Shown here: piece after piece, positions 9,641 to 20,000 of the stretch
Position numbering within the stretch: position 1 is the stretch's first letter
How the letters are laid out: each line of letters starts with the position of its first letter
Origin: Arthrobotrys musiformis
Lineage: Eukaryota > Ascomycota > Orbiliomycetes > Orbiliales > Orbiliaceae
Reading direction: 5' to 3'
NCBI GenBank assembly: GCA_036971715.1
Contig: JAVHJL010000012.1
Span: forward strand, 868,001 to 932,000
DNA length: 64,000 bases
Notes under the pieces: generated by a model
Seen by the model: the letters and a program-made list of their open reading frames with translations, nothing else
Told to the model about the DNA's origin: nothing
Database searches by the model: none
Made by a program: the position numbers and the translations under genes

Positions 9641-11152
9641 ATGCCTCCCCCGAACAATTTTTCACAACTCGCAAAAGTTATCGCCAGGTCCTTCAAGGGT
9701 TCAAGGCTTGTAAACTCGTCCAGTCCAGCTCTCAGCAGGGACCTTATCGCGGCCTCCGCCGGTATCCAAGTCCAAGACCATAATCCTAAGGTCCAAGGGC
9801 TATATTTATTGCATCTCGTCCTTCATCTCGACCGTCACATTAAGAGAACACGACTCTCTTCGCTAGATTTCGAGATAGTAGCTCGTTATGCAAAGATGAA
9901 GGACAAAGCACTAGCATGGTGTCTAAAAGAGATCTCGGCTACGATGGGGATGGAAGCTCAACTGGACGTCCCGGCTATTTCGCCCATCGGCGAGAACCTG
10001 GATGATCTCAAGAGGTTGGCCCGCGTCATAATAGACGCTATGGAGGCCAATATTAGTCTGAGCGAGGGAGCGGGGATCTTCTTGGAAGGATTATGTCTGT
10101 TAGCTGGTCAAAATCCGGCACTAGAACCCGCTCAGAACCCTCAGACGCGGGAAAAAAGGAAAAGAATTGACGGTATTGTGCCACGGGGCACGGGGCCTAA
10201 ATCTGGAGATACAACAAATGAGTCTAGAGGTGGTGTCTCTGCAACAAGGGATGTCGGGGATGTAATATACGTACAATCGAAAGCGCGTACCAAATCTAGC
10301 AAGATAATAACCAGAAGCCAGGCGAGACGTCGTCCTAGCGCGAGCGTCGGAGCCGAACGTCCCGATCTCGCGGAGACAATCGACGAAGATATCTGCCCCA
10401 ATGGACTCAAACGTCCCAAGATAGAGGAGATAAGCGAGGACGATGAGCCCGTGGCCGAAGAGACACCCGACGTCGACTATGAATTCGATGCTGAAGAGGC
10501 AACTGACGGCGAATACGAGGCCAAAGAGGCAACTGACGGCGAATACGAGGCCAAAGAGGAACTCGACGACGATGAGTTCGATAACGAAGAGGCAACTGAC
10601 GATGATGCATTCAAACGTCGCGGGCCTAAGACGGCAGCGAGGACCCTCGAAAAAATCAGCAACGAATATAGATTTTGCTTCATTTGCGAAGCTTTTGTTT
10701 CGCGAAACAAAAATAGGAGTAGACGCTTCATGAGTTTGCAACTGCACTTCGCAACGAAACATCCAAAAGATCCTCGGTCCGCCCTATTGGCGAAGAATAA
10801 GTGTCTCCTTTGCGAGGCCAAATTTATGACTCCACGCTCTTTAAGTGTGCATTCAACCGCACAATCTCAGTGCATCCAGAATCCTGATAAAGCAGATTGG
10901 GAGAAGTACAGCTTGGAGGAGGACGAGTTTACGCCCAGTACCTTTGTGTGCAACATTGGTTCTTGCAGGATCCGATTGGAAATGGCGCGTATGAATAATT
11001 CTTACAGAGAGTGGATTGGGAAAGTGGATTGTCATTTAGCCAGGATGCATCTCAAGCAGACCGTCCTAAGTTGTAAGGCTTGTCCAGGATTTTACGCTAC
11101 TTCGATTGAAGAGATGATTGAACACCGAGAAGAACACGACACCCTCGGCTAA
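9641..11152 (+). CDS. Zinc-finger protein with acidic tandem repeat
   Basis: 503 residues, ATG at 9641, TATA box 130 nt upstream. Residues 1-160 are helical without a recognised domain. Its N-terminus, MP then QLA, resembles that of the 12659 gene. Residues about 280-330 contain an acidic tandem repeat with the unit EEATDGEYEAK; the DNA is a near-perfect 30-bp repeat at about 10494-10560. Four C2H2-like units follow: CFIC with HFATKH (about residue 345), CLLC with H and C ligands (about 387), a FVCNIGSC unit with CHLARMH (about 434), and CKAC with H-x3-H (about 478). Spacings are irregular, and the second unit ends in Cys rather than His. Zinc and nucleic-acid binding are likely from the motif. 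The target is unknown. Confidence 0.7.
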   Translation: MPPPNNFSQLAKVIARSFKGSRLVNSSSPALSRDLIAASAGIQVQDHNPKVQGLYLLHLVLHLDRHIKRTRLSSLDFEIVARYAKMKDKALAWCLKEISATMGMEAQLDVPAISPIGENLDDLKRLARVIIDAMEANISLSEGAGIFLEGLCLLAGQNPALEPAQNPQTREKRKRIDGIVPRGTGPKSGDTTNESRGGVSATRDVGDVIYVQSKARTKSSKIITRSQARRRPSASVGAERPDLAETIDEDICPNGLKRPKIEEISEDDEPVAEETPDVDYEFDAEEATDGEYEAKEATDGEYEAKEELDDDEFDNEEATDDDAFKRRGPKTAARTLEKISNEYRFCFICEAFVSRNKNRSRRFMSLQLHFATKHPKDPRSALLAKNKCLLCEAKFMTPRSLSVHSTAQSQCIQNPDKADWEKYSLEEDEFTPSTFVCNIGSCRIRLEMARMNNSYREWIGKVDCHLARMHLKQTVLSCKACPGFYATSIEEMIEHREEHDTLG

Positions 11153-11261
11153 TCCTCAGGGGGGAAGCTCTTTAATGTGTTACTGTAATTATTTGTGTAT
11201 TCTCGATATTTCGCTAGATTCAAATGAATTTATGGTATAAATAGCATACATTAGCACGAGC

Positions 11262-11316
11262 CTCATCATCAAGATGTGCAAACCCCACTCTTGCGGCTGC
11301 CTACGTCGTTTCCCAA
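11262..11316 (+). repeat. Dispersed MCKPxSCGC segment, copy A
   Basis: About 55 bp that match 25179-25233 in the same orientation. Both translate to M-C-K-P-x-S-C-G-C-x-R-R in the same frame, and several differences are C/T changes. It begins 110 bp after the 9641 gene. The frame after it (to 11456) does not resemble the second copy, so only a short coding relic is shared. Confidence 0.5.
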
Positions 11317-11539
11317 CCCGAGTGATCTTGCATATACTTGGAGAATTTTCGGTATACATCTTTATCAATTTGAAAGGTATTGTGTCTAACTCGCTTGGTT
11401 ACATCTGGACACGAGGGCAAACAGACCTATATGACCCAAAGATCAAACAGCGTTAATATGAATAAATCAGGCGGCAATTAATGCGGAGTGTCTACATCGG
11501 TGGGGTTCCCATCTCGTCTCGTTGGCACCATGTTCCCAT

Positions 11540-11708
11540 CCAGAAATCCCCCGCAGATGCCCTGATACGCAGACTTTCGTAATTGAATCAGATCTATGAA
11601 AGCGGAGTCCCCACTCCCCGCCTCCTGAAAGTAACGCGAGTCCGGGGTCGTAAGACCGGTATCCGTGCTATAGCGCCATCGGCCTCAGCTTTACTCGGAG
11701 AGAAGTAT
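11540..11708 (-). pseudogene. Relic of a kinase C-terminal tail
   Basis: On the minus strand this segment matches the end of the FHA-kinase gene (43973-45817). The block CTGATACG followed by AGACTTTCGT is shared apart from single changes. The translation DTGLTTPDSRYF parallels DTSLASPDSLYF, and YESLRIRAS of the kinase is recovered after a one-base frameshift. No kinase domain is present here. It is therefore a degenerate, detached copy of the tail of a paralogue, not a functional gene. It abuts the dispersed repeat at 11709-11910. Confidence 0.6.
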
Positions 11709-11910
11709 GGTAAATGCATTTTTGAAGCTATTCGCCCATCATATAGTCCACCAGGCCGCCTATAGGGGAATTCGAAGCCGGAACCACTGAGACAGAATTC
11801 CCATTGCCGCAATAACTAAGCTTGGGTACCGTGGGATACCAATCTACAAGAACCTGCAGTTAGGTTATTTCAACCGACCCCAGCCGTGTGAAAATATCAT
11901 GCATAGTGCA
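11709..11910 (-). repeat. Dispersed repeat R1, copy A
   Basis: The minus strand here aligns with the plus strand at 24575-24750. Shared blocks in order are CACTATGCAT, TTGGTATC, GGTACCCAAGC, GTCTCAGTGGTTC, GGCTTCGAATTCCCCT and GGGCGAA followed by CAAAAAT. I see no conserved reading frame. Near 11900 an imperfect palindrome around GCATGC is present. Confidence 0.65.
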
Positions 11911-12278
11911 TGCATAGTGATATTATTGCATGGAAATGGTCTCAGTTATATCATATTTTGAACGCCATGCTCCCCACCAAGTAATATTTGAGTTAGGATT
12001 GAGTCAAAGCTGTATACGGTAATTCCCTGTTTTTTTCATATAGAGGGACCTATGGTTGCCGAGATATGGAATCATCGTGAATGTGAATCTGTGAATATTG
12101 GAGTAAAGCTGTCGAGCGGCGGAGAATGCAACTAATAGCCCGTATGGAAGAGGGAAGCCCGTAATAGTTGAAGGAAGCGGCTCCTTAAGGCGAAGGTCGA
12201 GACCAAAGCTCATTCTTTACGGACTCGAGTCCCCTTTGTCATGCATTAGGTACCCTCCACTTTTGCCAAGCCTCGCAA
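11911..12278. other. Intergenic, nothing recognised
   Basis: No gene, repeat or regulatory site that I can support. Confidence 0.4.
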
Positions 12279-12491
12279 ATGAACTGGCAAGCCACTTATT
12301 TGGTTTTTTATGCAATCACTGTATACATGTTATCAGCACTACGAGCGCGGGGATATAGTGCGATTGCAGATAGATTAAGTAGATGTCATAAAGATTGGGT
12401 TATTAAAGATTTATTAGATCAAAGGGTAAGATCAGAGAGAAAGAAGAAAAGAGAGAAGATAAAGGCGGCCGCTAGGGATACCCAGCAATAA
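12279..12491 (+). CDS. Possible small membrane-anchored basic protein
   Basis: A 70-residue ATG-initiated frame with an N-terminal hydrophobic helix (about residues 6-20, YLVFYAITVYML) and a strongly basic, probably helical tail (RSERKKKREKIK). The composition is more protein-like than random frames nearby, but the gene is short. I recognise no family and see no promoter. It lies 3' of the convergent gene at 12659-14281. Confidence 0.3.
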   Translation: MNWQATYLVFYAITVYMLSALRARGYSAIADRLSRCHKDWVIKDLLDQRVRSERKKKREKIKAAARDTQQ

Positions 12492-12658
12492 ATTGGGATC
12501 TTAGTTTGAAGCCATAGACGAAATTCAAGAAACACACCAGGCTATATAGACAGTAAATATTTTATATGCTAACGTCAGGACCTTGAATTACTTACTTGAG
12601 GCCGACTCCGCCGAATGGGCGCCGGTAGCCTACGAGGACTTTCAGCTGCCGCTGGCAT

Positions 12659-14281
12659 TCATTCTCTCAGCGGCTCGCTGCGTAGAACCAAATCCCGAGT
12701 TATTTCGTTTTTAATCCTCTTGCCGTATAGAACGAGATCCCGTACGCGGGGTTTGTGGTAAAGCTTTATATGCATAACAAGAAAGTGGGGAGACTCGTAT
12801 CGATGGCATCCGACTGAGCCGCAAGATTCAATGTGGCAGAATGGGAACATCGCATGGGCTAGATGTATGACGGATGGAGCACAAACATTCCGAAGAACCA
12901 CATAGCACACCCTTTTGTATCCTTGAAGCCAACTTGTAGCATCAGCCTCACCAACTACGCCCGTCTCGAGTAGTCCCCTAACTAATGCTGGTAGCTTCGC
13001 CCATTCAGAGAGCTGTGAAGTATGGCGTGTCCGGGGTTTAGCGTCGCTGGCAGGCTGGTTCTGAGCTATTTGGATCTGCTGTACCGCTAATTCAATTAGT
13101 CTCTTCCGAACTATCTTGTAGACTTTTAGTTTGCCCTCATCCGTGCCGCCACTTGCTTCGATACTAAGCATCCTTTTGTGAAATATCCTAATAATAAAAG
13201 GAAGCTTTTGATCGCCGAGTAAACTATCCCACTCGCTCAGGGTCGCAACTTCCCTTGCCATTGATAGGACTGCGAGAAGTTCCCTGCGGATTTTTGAACC
13301 AGGCCTGGGCGTCGAGGTTGGCGGGTCTATGCTGTCATTATTAATGCGAAACGCCATATCTCTGAAGCAGGGATAGAGCTTTTCGATGATCGCGGGGTCC
13401 CCGAGTCCCCCGGCCCCGTTGCAAAACTGCTTATGGAACCCCAGCCCGCCATAAGGGACCAAAAACCCGCAGTCAGCGCAAGCATCCGGCCAGTATTGCG
13501 AAAAGTCTTCGTGATCGGAATGTTCTTCTCCCCAATGGACTGTCAGGATAAACAGCGAATGTGTTTGCGCGCTACAAAGAACGCATTCAAAGTGCTGGTT
13601 GTTGTCGGAGAACTGATCCGCATGAGCACTAAGCAAAGTGTTGGCGCTAATTCGTGATGTTGACTCCATATCGAAAGGCTTTGAATTTTTGCAGACCGTG
13701 TATGGCGTTAGACTTTTCAAGACATCGAAATTGGTACTTAAAGATAGTTGCGCGTCGGTTTGTGGTGGTTCCGAAATGGCGGAGCAAAAGTTGAAAAATA
13801 CGAGGCCCCACTGGCGGATATCGTTCGGCGTGAACCTCCCCTTCTGAAATATACTCGATGCCGCCGAAGCTAGCTTCATCAGGGACGGTATTTTGTTGAT
13901 ACCACCTGGCGGGGGCCACACTGCGCCAGATTCCAGCCCCAAGGCTATTTTAGTGGTACTGAAACCAGCTTTGGTAGCGTCACAAGCTTGAACCTCCCCC
14001 GTCATGACGAACTCGATTAAAATATTCATGTTGCGGAGTTGCCTCTCACGACTTGTGTGGTGCTCCTTAACGAAATTTAAAAATTCCCCCAGGACTTGTT
14101 TGCTATATTCCGATGGCGGATTCGCATCTCTTACGCGCGATGCAAGGTGGTTGTGGTACTGTAAAGCCGTCGTCAGGAGATATTGAGTCGTCCGCGCTTC
14201 GAATAACAAATCGGTGGAGCAAGAAGTGAAGATATCGAACCATCTTGCCAATTGAATTACCTATTGCGGCGTTACGGGCAT
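12659..14281 (-). pseudogene. C2H2-like zinc-finger protein with in-frame TAG at codon 7
   Basis: A 540-codon frame. A TATA box at 14314-14320 points to the ATG at 14281, but codon 7 (14261-14263) is TAG in that frame; the preceding codon is CAA. After it the frame is open to 12659. Residues 1-210 are helical, with IRQWGLVFFNFC. A zinc-binding region spans about 230-290: C-x2-C, HWGEEHSDHEDF, YWPDACADCGF, LPYG-like VPYG, an H-x4-C pair and GAGGLG. The gene at 22105 has the same order of landmarks, so the two are paralogues. A second shared element, WAKLP, GLLETG and ATSWLQGY, follows at about 420-465. The C-terminus has another Cys/His cluster. The gene is either disabled by a nonsense change, starts at the internal ATG near residue 85, or gains its start from an unseen upstream exon ending in CAATAG. 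Confidence 0.6.
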
Positions 14282-15265
14282 CCTAGAGCCAAATAGAAAG
14301 GGTCTGAAGAAGGTTTTATAGCTATGAGAAAAGTAACGAATGGCCTGCGTTCAGGAGCTAGTGTGAGCGCTGGTATGGTATTCGACCATTAAGTTGATCC
14401 CAACCCGCCGTGGAGTTGGGGGTGCCCTCCGTTTTAAATAACCGAGGCGGCTGAAGAACAGGACTGTAAAGGTCATGCTGATTCTGAGGATAGTATCATA
14501 ACCGGATCGATCCAAAGACACCCCCAGATTAATCTTCCTTGTCTTATAGCTCGGAAATTAGCACGCTCTGTTTAAAGCAACCCTCTCTCCAAAACCAATT
14601 ATAATAGACTGAAGTTTGTTGTCATCGGGAGTCGCCTGAGCTACGTAATAGTAGACCATATGCATAGCTTATTGGAAAATTCATTCTTCAGTGAGTTATA
14701 AGGGGAACAACAGGTATCTTCGATGCGGACCCTGCGGCTAACTCGAAGCGTCAAGCCGATGTTTTAAGGCAACAACGCCAAATTTTCTATTTCGCTGCGT
14801 TCAAGATAGGGATCTTTAACGTGACCTGGAAATACTGTAGACGGTACTATACTATGGATCTACGGATATATTTCGTGAGTTTAGTTGGGGACACCATGTG
14901 CACGTGGCGGCTAATATTTTTCAAGAATTTTCTTTTAAATACATTAAGTAACTTGCACAGCTCGTTTGCAATACTGCAGACGAAAGTCGCGAAAAGAATG
15001 TAATGTGAAATATTAAGTGGTACTGCCAGGCCCGAACGACCTAGCTTGTCGACTGAGCCATCCGAAATCACCCCCCCTTCGTCTACACCTTCCAAACATA
15101 CGTACATACCACGGAGAAAAGAAAATGGATGTTTCAGAGCGGCCCTTCGATGGTAGAAAAGGCCATACATATCCTTTTTTGTGGCTGGGAACGAGACCAG
15201 TCATATCCCATTCGACAAATTGATTTTGCGTCGGTCCGTTTGAAATCGCCCTAGTACCCGAGGCT
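14282..15265. other. Intergenic, nothing recognised
   Basis: Contains the TATA element TATAAAA (minus strand, 14314-14320) of the preceding gene. The rest shows no supportable gene. Confidence 0.4.
14314..14320 (-). promoter_or_regulatory. TATA box of the 12659-14281 gene
   Basis: TATAAAA on the minus strand, 33 nt upstream of the ATG at 14281, followed by a pyrimidine-rich run. Its distance supports that ATG as the original start. Confidence 0.45.
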
Positions 15266-15701
15266 TTATTCGGTACAGTTGCAAGGTGCACATTCGCAAA
15301 TAAGTTCCGCGTAGTTATGCATGGCTGCATACTCCGCGTCTCCGCCGCTAATATCCCATTCGTATTCTGAGACTGCAGCATCCATACTCGAGCATACGCT
15401 TCTACCTGTACGAATACCCTCAACAAAGGCCCAGGCTATGTATGCAGCCTGACCAACCACACTCTGGAGCTGCTACAAAAAGGAATAGAGAGTTAGCTCA
15501 ACATGATGCTCATCAAGGCGGCAATTGTAGGCCACTGTATATATTCTGAGTTTGGATTGTAATACATACCACAAGTTGCTCCTTTGGACCCTGAGTAGCC
15601 CCCTCAACCCAATAGATATAGTCTAGTATGTTGCCTGCATGCAGGAGGATCGTTTTCAAAGCCACCGCCCTGAAAGATTTAGAGGGATTGACCCACGATT
15701 C
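15266..15701 (-). CDS. Two terminal exons of an unknown gene
   Basis: Two exons are joined by an excellent intron at 15569-15473 (97 nt): donor GTATGT, branch GCTAAC, a T-rich tract and acceptor TTTGTAG. The exon up to 15570 reads into the second exon in phase, giving about 112 residues that end at a TAA at 15268-15266. The product contains HAGNILDYIYWVEG, AAYIAWAFVEG and a Cys-rich end (ICECAPCNC). The 5' exon is open back to about 15701, where a TAG precedes a possible GGTAG acceptor. No start codon was found, so the 5' part is missing or lies in exons I could not find. I cannot name the family. Confidence 0.45.
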
Positions 15702-16203
15702 CTACCCTGTTCGATCAAGGTTAAGCATAGCGTACCTGGTTGCCCGCCTCCCATATCCCAGATCAACGTTCTTGTCTTACTAACGCTTCTCAAGATATTT
15801 TTATTTAATCAATATTATTTGCGGGGAATTCTTTGAGATTGTGGCGAGGAATATAGAAAATATATTTTAGGCAACCTCGCTAAGTTGCGTCCGGTTGAGC
15901 TGCAGCCGAGAGGTTACAACGGCTAGTACCCGAAGTGCCCGGTTAGGTCGCGTCACATCGATACGGCTGGCCCGGGAGGACAGCGAACGCCGAAGAAATA
16001 TTTAAGGGTGGTGGGAAAGAGGTTAAAGGTGGAAAGAGGGATGAAAGGGCAGTGAGCGTTCAGTCATAACTAATGAACAAATTTGGATTTAACTACAAGG
16101 CTGCCTGAGTACGAAACGAAAATACGATTAAGTATAGTAGAAGTAGAAACGAATGAGGGAGAATATGTATCAATCGCAGTTGAGATAGAACAGCTATGGA
16201 CCG
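15702..16203. other. Intergenic, nothing recognised
   Basis: No supportable gene. The upstream exon of the 15266-15701 gene may be here. Confidence 0.35.
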
Positions 16204-17028
16204 CTAAATTTCACCTTCGGCTATATCAACGTAACCCTCCTCATTGTCAGCGAGGCTTATCTCGCCGATCAAATGGGCGAGATTCTCTTCGTCGGTCCCT
16301 TTCCCCTCGTTCTTCTCCTCCTCTTCATTGGTCTTTTCCCCCCCCGCTCTCCTCCTTCTCCTCATCAATTTTCTCTTCCTCCTCCTCCTCCTCCTCCTTC
16401 TCTTCATTGGTCTTCCTCCCCTCGTTCTTCTCCTTCTCTTCGTTGGTCTTTTCCCTCTCGCTCTTCTCCTTCTCTTCGTTGGTCTTTTCCCCCCCGCTCT
16501 CCTCCTTCTCCTCATCAATTTTCTCCTCCTCCTCCTCCTCCTTCTTCTTTCTTTTATCGATTTCCTCTCTCTCCTCCCTCTTTCTCTCCTTCCTCTCCCT
16601 CTCCTCCTTTCTCCCGTCGATCTTCTTTTCTTTCTGCTTTGTCTCGCCGGCCTTTCCCTCCTCGATCTCTTTCCTCCCCTCTATCTTCCCCTGCCCCTTA
16701 TCTTTCTCAACTAGCGCAAGATACGCTATGACATCTTGCAAAACCTCGGGTTTGTCGTCGGGTTTGTCAGACCAGGTCCACAAATTGGCGATAATCCAAA
16801 TTTTGCTATCTTTCCGCTCTTGGTTGTGTCGATCGAGAGCCAGAAGCATTGCCTTATGGGCAGCCGTGTCATCGTTTTGGCAATTTCGATAGGCGAACTT
16901 GGTGGCTCCGGTAAACAGTATATAACCGTAAACGTGATACAGGGCGAACTCCAATCACCAGCGTTATGTTTCAAACGCAAAAGCAGCTGATCGCTTGTGA
17001 TTTCATTTTTATTATCGTTGGTTGCCAT
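16204..17028 (-). pseudogene. Glu/Lys-rich repeat protein with two compensating frameshifts
   Basis: The ATG at 17028 opens a frame (MATNDNKNEITS) that leads to HNAGD. Sensible sequence then continues in the next frame from about 16954 (LEFALYHVYGYILF, KIWIIANLWTW). That frame runs through a long charged region built of repeats such as EKTNEEKEK and EEEEEEKIDEEKEESGG, and stops after a run of eight C (plus strand, about 16337-16345). An equivalent repeat copy at about 16489-16495 has seven C and stays in frame. Beyond the run, the original frame resumes (EKTNEEEEKNEG to IAEGEI) and ends with TAG at 16204. The two shifts cancel. The intact protein would have about 275 residues: a small N-terminal domain and a coiled-coil-like charged tail. 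Function unknown. The shifts could be true mutations, slippage or assembly errors. Confidence 0.5.
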
Positions 17029-20000
17029 GATGCTCCTAAAGTGGGTTATTCATCTGGATATTGTATATAAATATTTCAGTGGGCCTTACATCTCTGATAA
17101 ATAGTTCACTGATTGGTAAGTTATCGGTCGTGGGTATTGTTGCTGGAAGTTATTGCTTGAAGGTGAAGAATTAGAACATGGGCAATGCAATAGCTTCGCT
17201 TTATAGAACTTAAGTTCAACACAAGTGTCCTTCAAATGACGTGAGAAGCCTAAAGGCCACATGAGGCGGAAACCCTTTGTATCGAGCGCACGGATTCAAG
17301 GATAGTGGGGCCCATCCCGGCGTGGACAGCAGATATGCAGGATCTGCTATGCTATGAAACGCTGAGGTACCTTCTGCACGAATGAAGTATATTTGTGACA
17401 AATTTTCCAGCATCCATCCATGCAAGCCTTTGATCTGGTATCTGTCCTAGGATATCGATAGCAACCCCTAGACCTAGATGTTGATACATAAATCGGATGC
17501 GCAGGTTCAGCCTGGGATACGTGATGGGAAGATGCATGCAGCCCTTTTATCGAAAGCTGTGTGCCAGTTTGAGCTTGGCGTTTTCAGGGTCAAGAGCATG
17601 CCCCGGCACTTCTACTCGTTCAGAATGATGACTGCTCCCTCGCATATAGATATAAACTCAGTATTGTAAGTCGCAGCTCACATGCTCAAGCCAATATTGC
17701 GATACTTAAATATGTTGAATTGAAACACGTCCATAGCCCTACCGGCCGACCTTAAGAAGTCTCAAGATATCATAATTCCTGTAGCGCTATAGCATGCTTC
17801 AAACTGTATTAACCAGCCCTACGCCTGCTATGCTTTTATAGACGGGAGTTTTCACCTTGATGCTGTGGTTTTCTTCCACAGAACTTATCGATAATTATCA
17901 GCCCTATTCTTAATCGTCGCCGCGGGTGGATTTGCGAGTTACGTTTCCCCTCGGCACGGCTACACTCCGCGGATCCGGGGGAGACGCTAAGCCCCGTCTG
18001 CCACACCCACCCGCTTCCCCAATTAGCACTCCAGAACGAGTTGGGCAGGAAAGGCTTCAACGAGCTTCAACAAGACATATATAACACTTCGTGTGACGGC
18101 TAAGCAGCATCATTTGGTTTACGAGATAACTAGGACCCAAGCGAGATGTATTTCTGTATATGCGCACGCTGTTCTTCCCCCACATCACTTCATTCCTTTG
18201 TCCGTCTACGGATACCTACCAGCTCAATTGGTTAGAGGTTAGGTGTTTCCTATTGGTACACCCTCGACTAAATTGTAAGGCTCGGTAAATTGGATCTTGA
18301 TTGGAAAGATCGAGCGCGAAAAATATGAGCTCGAATCATCTCGGCTGATGTAGAATACATTACAACATGACTGCGCATGCACATATCTAGACCGAGATAT
18401 TCGACATGCGGGTGAAATAGGAGGGGGGCTCACAGTTGCCACCGTCATTGTGGTTATCTGTTCTCAGGAATATTCTGACGAAGTCTCTCCCTAAGGGGCC
18501 TAATATAATTATGGCCGTAAACAAGCGTTAAGTCGGCTCTAATCAAAGCGACGAATCTCCAGCGCATCGTTTCAAGAAGCCACAATTGAAAATAGTAGAC
18601 AGAGTAGAGAGTAAATTTAGAATTCATGCGTTCCCTCATAGGGTATTCTAATTATAGAGTGACTGTAAGGCGCTTACCATGGAAGTCATCTTATTTCAAG
18701 CTGATATTACAAGCGTTGAGTTAAATTGTTGTCGTATACTACAGCATGCTCGCATAAAGAACTCATACTAGTAGAAGGGGTTTAAAGACGCCTTTACACT
18801 TATGTGCTCCGACTGTTTTCCTATAATACTTTTGCTTTGATCGTTCCCTTTTGCCTTAACTATTTTTCCACCTCAAAGCGACTAATCTCATGAAACATGT
18901 TTCTTCACGAACCCCTAGAACCAACAGGTCTATAGATCTAGCGGAACTGCCGAATATGTCAAAGTATTCGGACTATAAGGTAACGGGGCGGGTACTAGTC
19001 GGGGTTGAAAGAGAATAATCGAGATATTAACAACCCTGACCCCGATTACAGTCCAAGGCGGTTGGTACAATTTTCATAATACACTCGAGGATGTCATTAG
19101 GGAAGTTGCTAGCCCGGTATGCAGGTACATATGAACTGGACCACGCACATATGTGTAGATATTTATAGTAATGTTTAGGAGTGTTTTTAGTTATTCTGGT
19201 TACAACATAGCTCCGATGTCATGCTATCGTTGTGTTATCAGTTATCTAAAAAAATCCATGATATACTTGGTTATGAGACTGATGATATACTAGCAAAAGG
19301 TCAATCTGCTAGCAAAACTAAAAAGATAATGAGCTCCGTCGTACCTAAGTGGGATGTACGGATGAAACGGTATGATTCTAGAAATAATAGGAAGCCTTGT
19401 TGTACAGTTCCATTGAAGCTATTCGACGGCGGAAGCCGAAGCTCACTAACTCGACACATCGACGACTGGCTCCATGGAGGGTGGACGGCCGATCGCAAAA
19501 CTTTCCTCTATTCAATTACCGGGCTGTTAATTCGCAGTTACAACCCTTCTAAACTTTATATATAGTTCTTTGTCACCTAGAAGTCATTTACCGCGTATAC
19601 GTACATCTATATGGTATTTTTTTGTTGTTTCAAGGTATCGATTTGCTATTCACGTATGCCGCAAAGCACCAAACCGTCACGCGCTATGGACTAAGCCCGA
19701 GGCTGCTCTTATCGGCGATGCCTTAGGCTCGTGTTATGCGCGAGCCCTCTGAAGGTCACTTCGTAGTGTTCATGATGTAATAATGCCGTAGAATATTTAA
19801 TATTTTCTGAGATCCGAAGCGGAATCCGAATCAGTTATGGTCAAAAGCACGAGCAGCTCCGCTCTATATTTGGGCAGTCTAGTAGATCGAATCTCAGCAT
19901 TTGTAGTACCATTTAGCAACATCATATTCTTAGCCAGCACGCATACCTCTCGTATCCCTAGGCTTACCCTCTGGAGCTACTTTCGCGAATTCGTAGTATT

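Noticed and set aside
16083..16892. Ser/Phe/Leu-rich frames on the plus strand
   Set aside because: They are the antisense of the Glu/Lys-rich repeat gene and owe their openness to the pyrimidine-rich repeats.
18219..18290. tRNA-like D-arm sequence (AGCTCAATTGGTTAGAG)
   Set aside because: No acceptor stem pairs, and the T-arm box GGTTCGANTCC is absent; the following inverted repeat does not form an anticodon arm.
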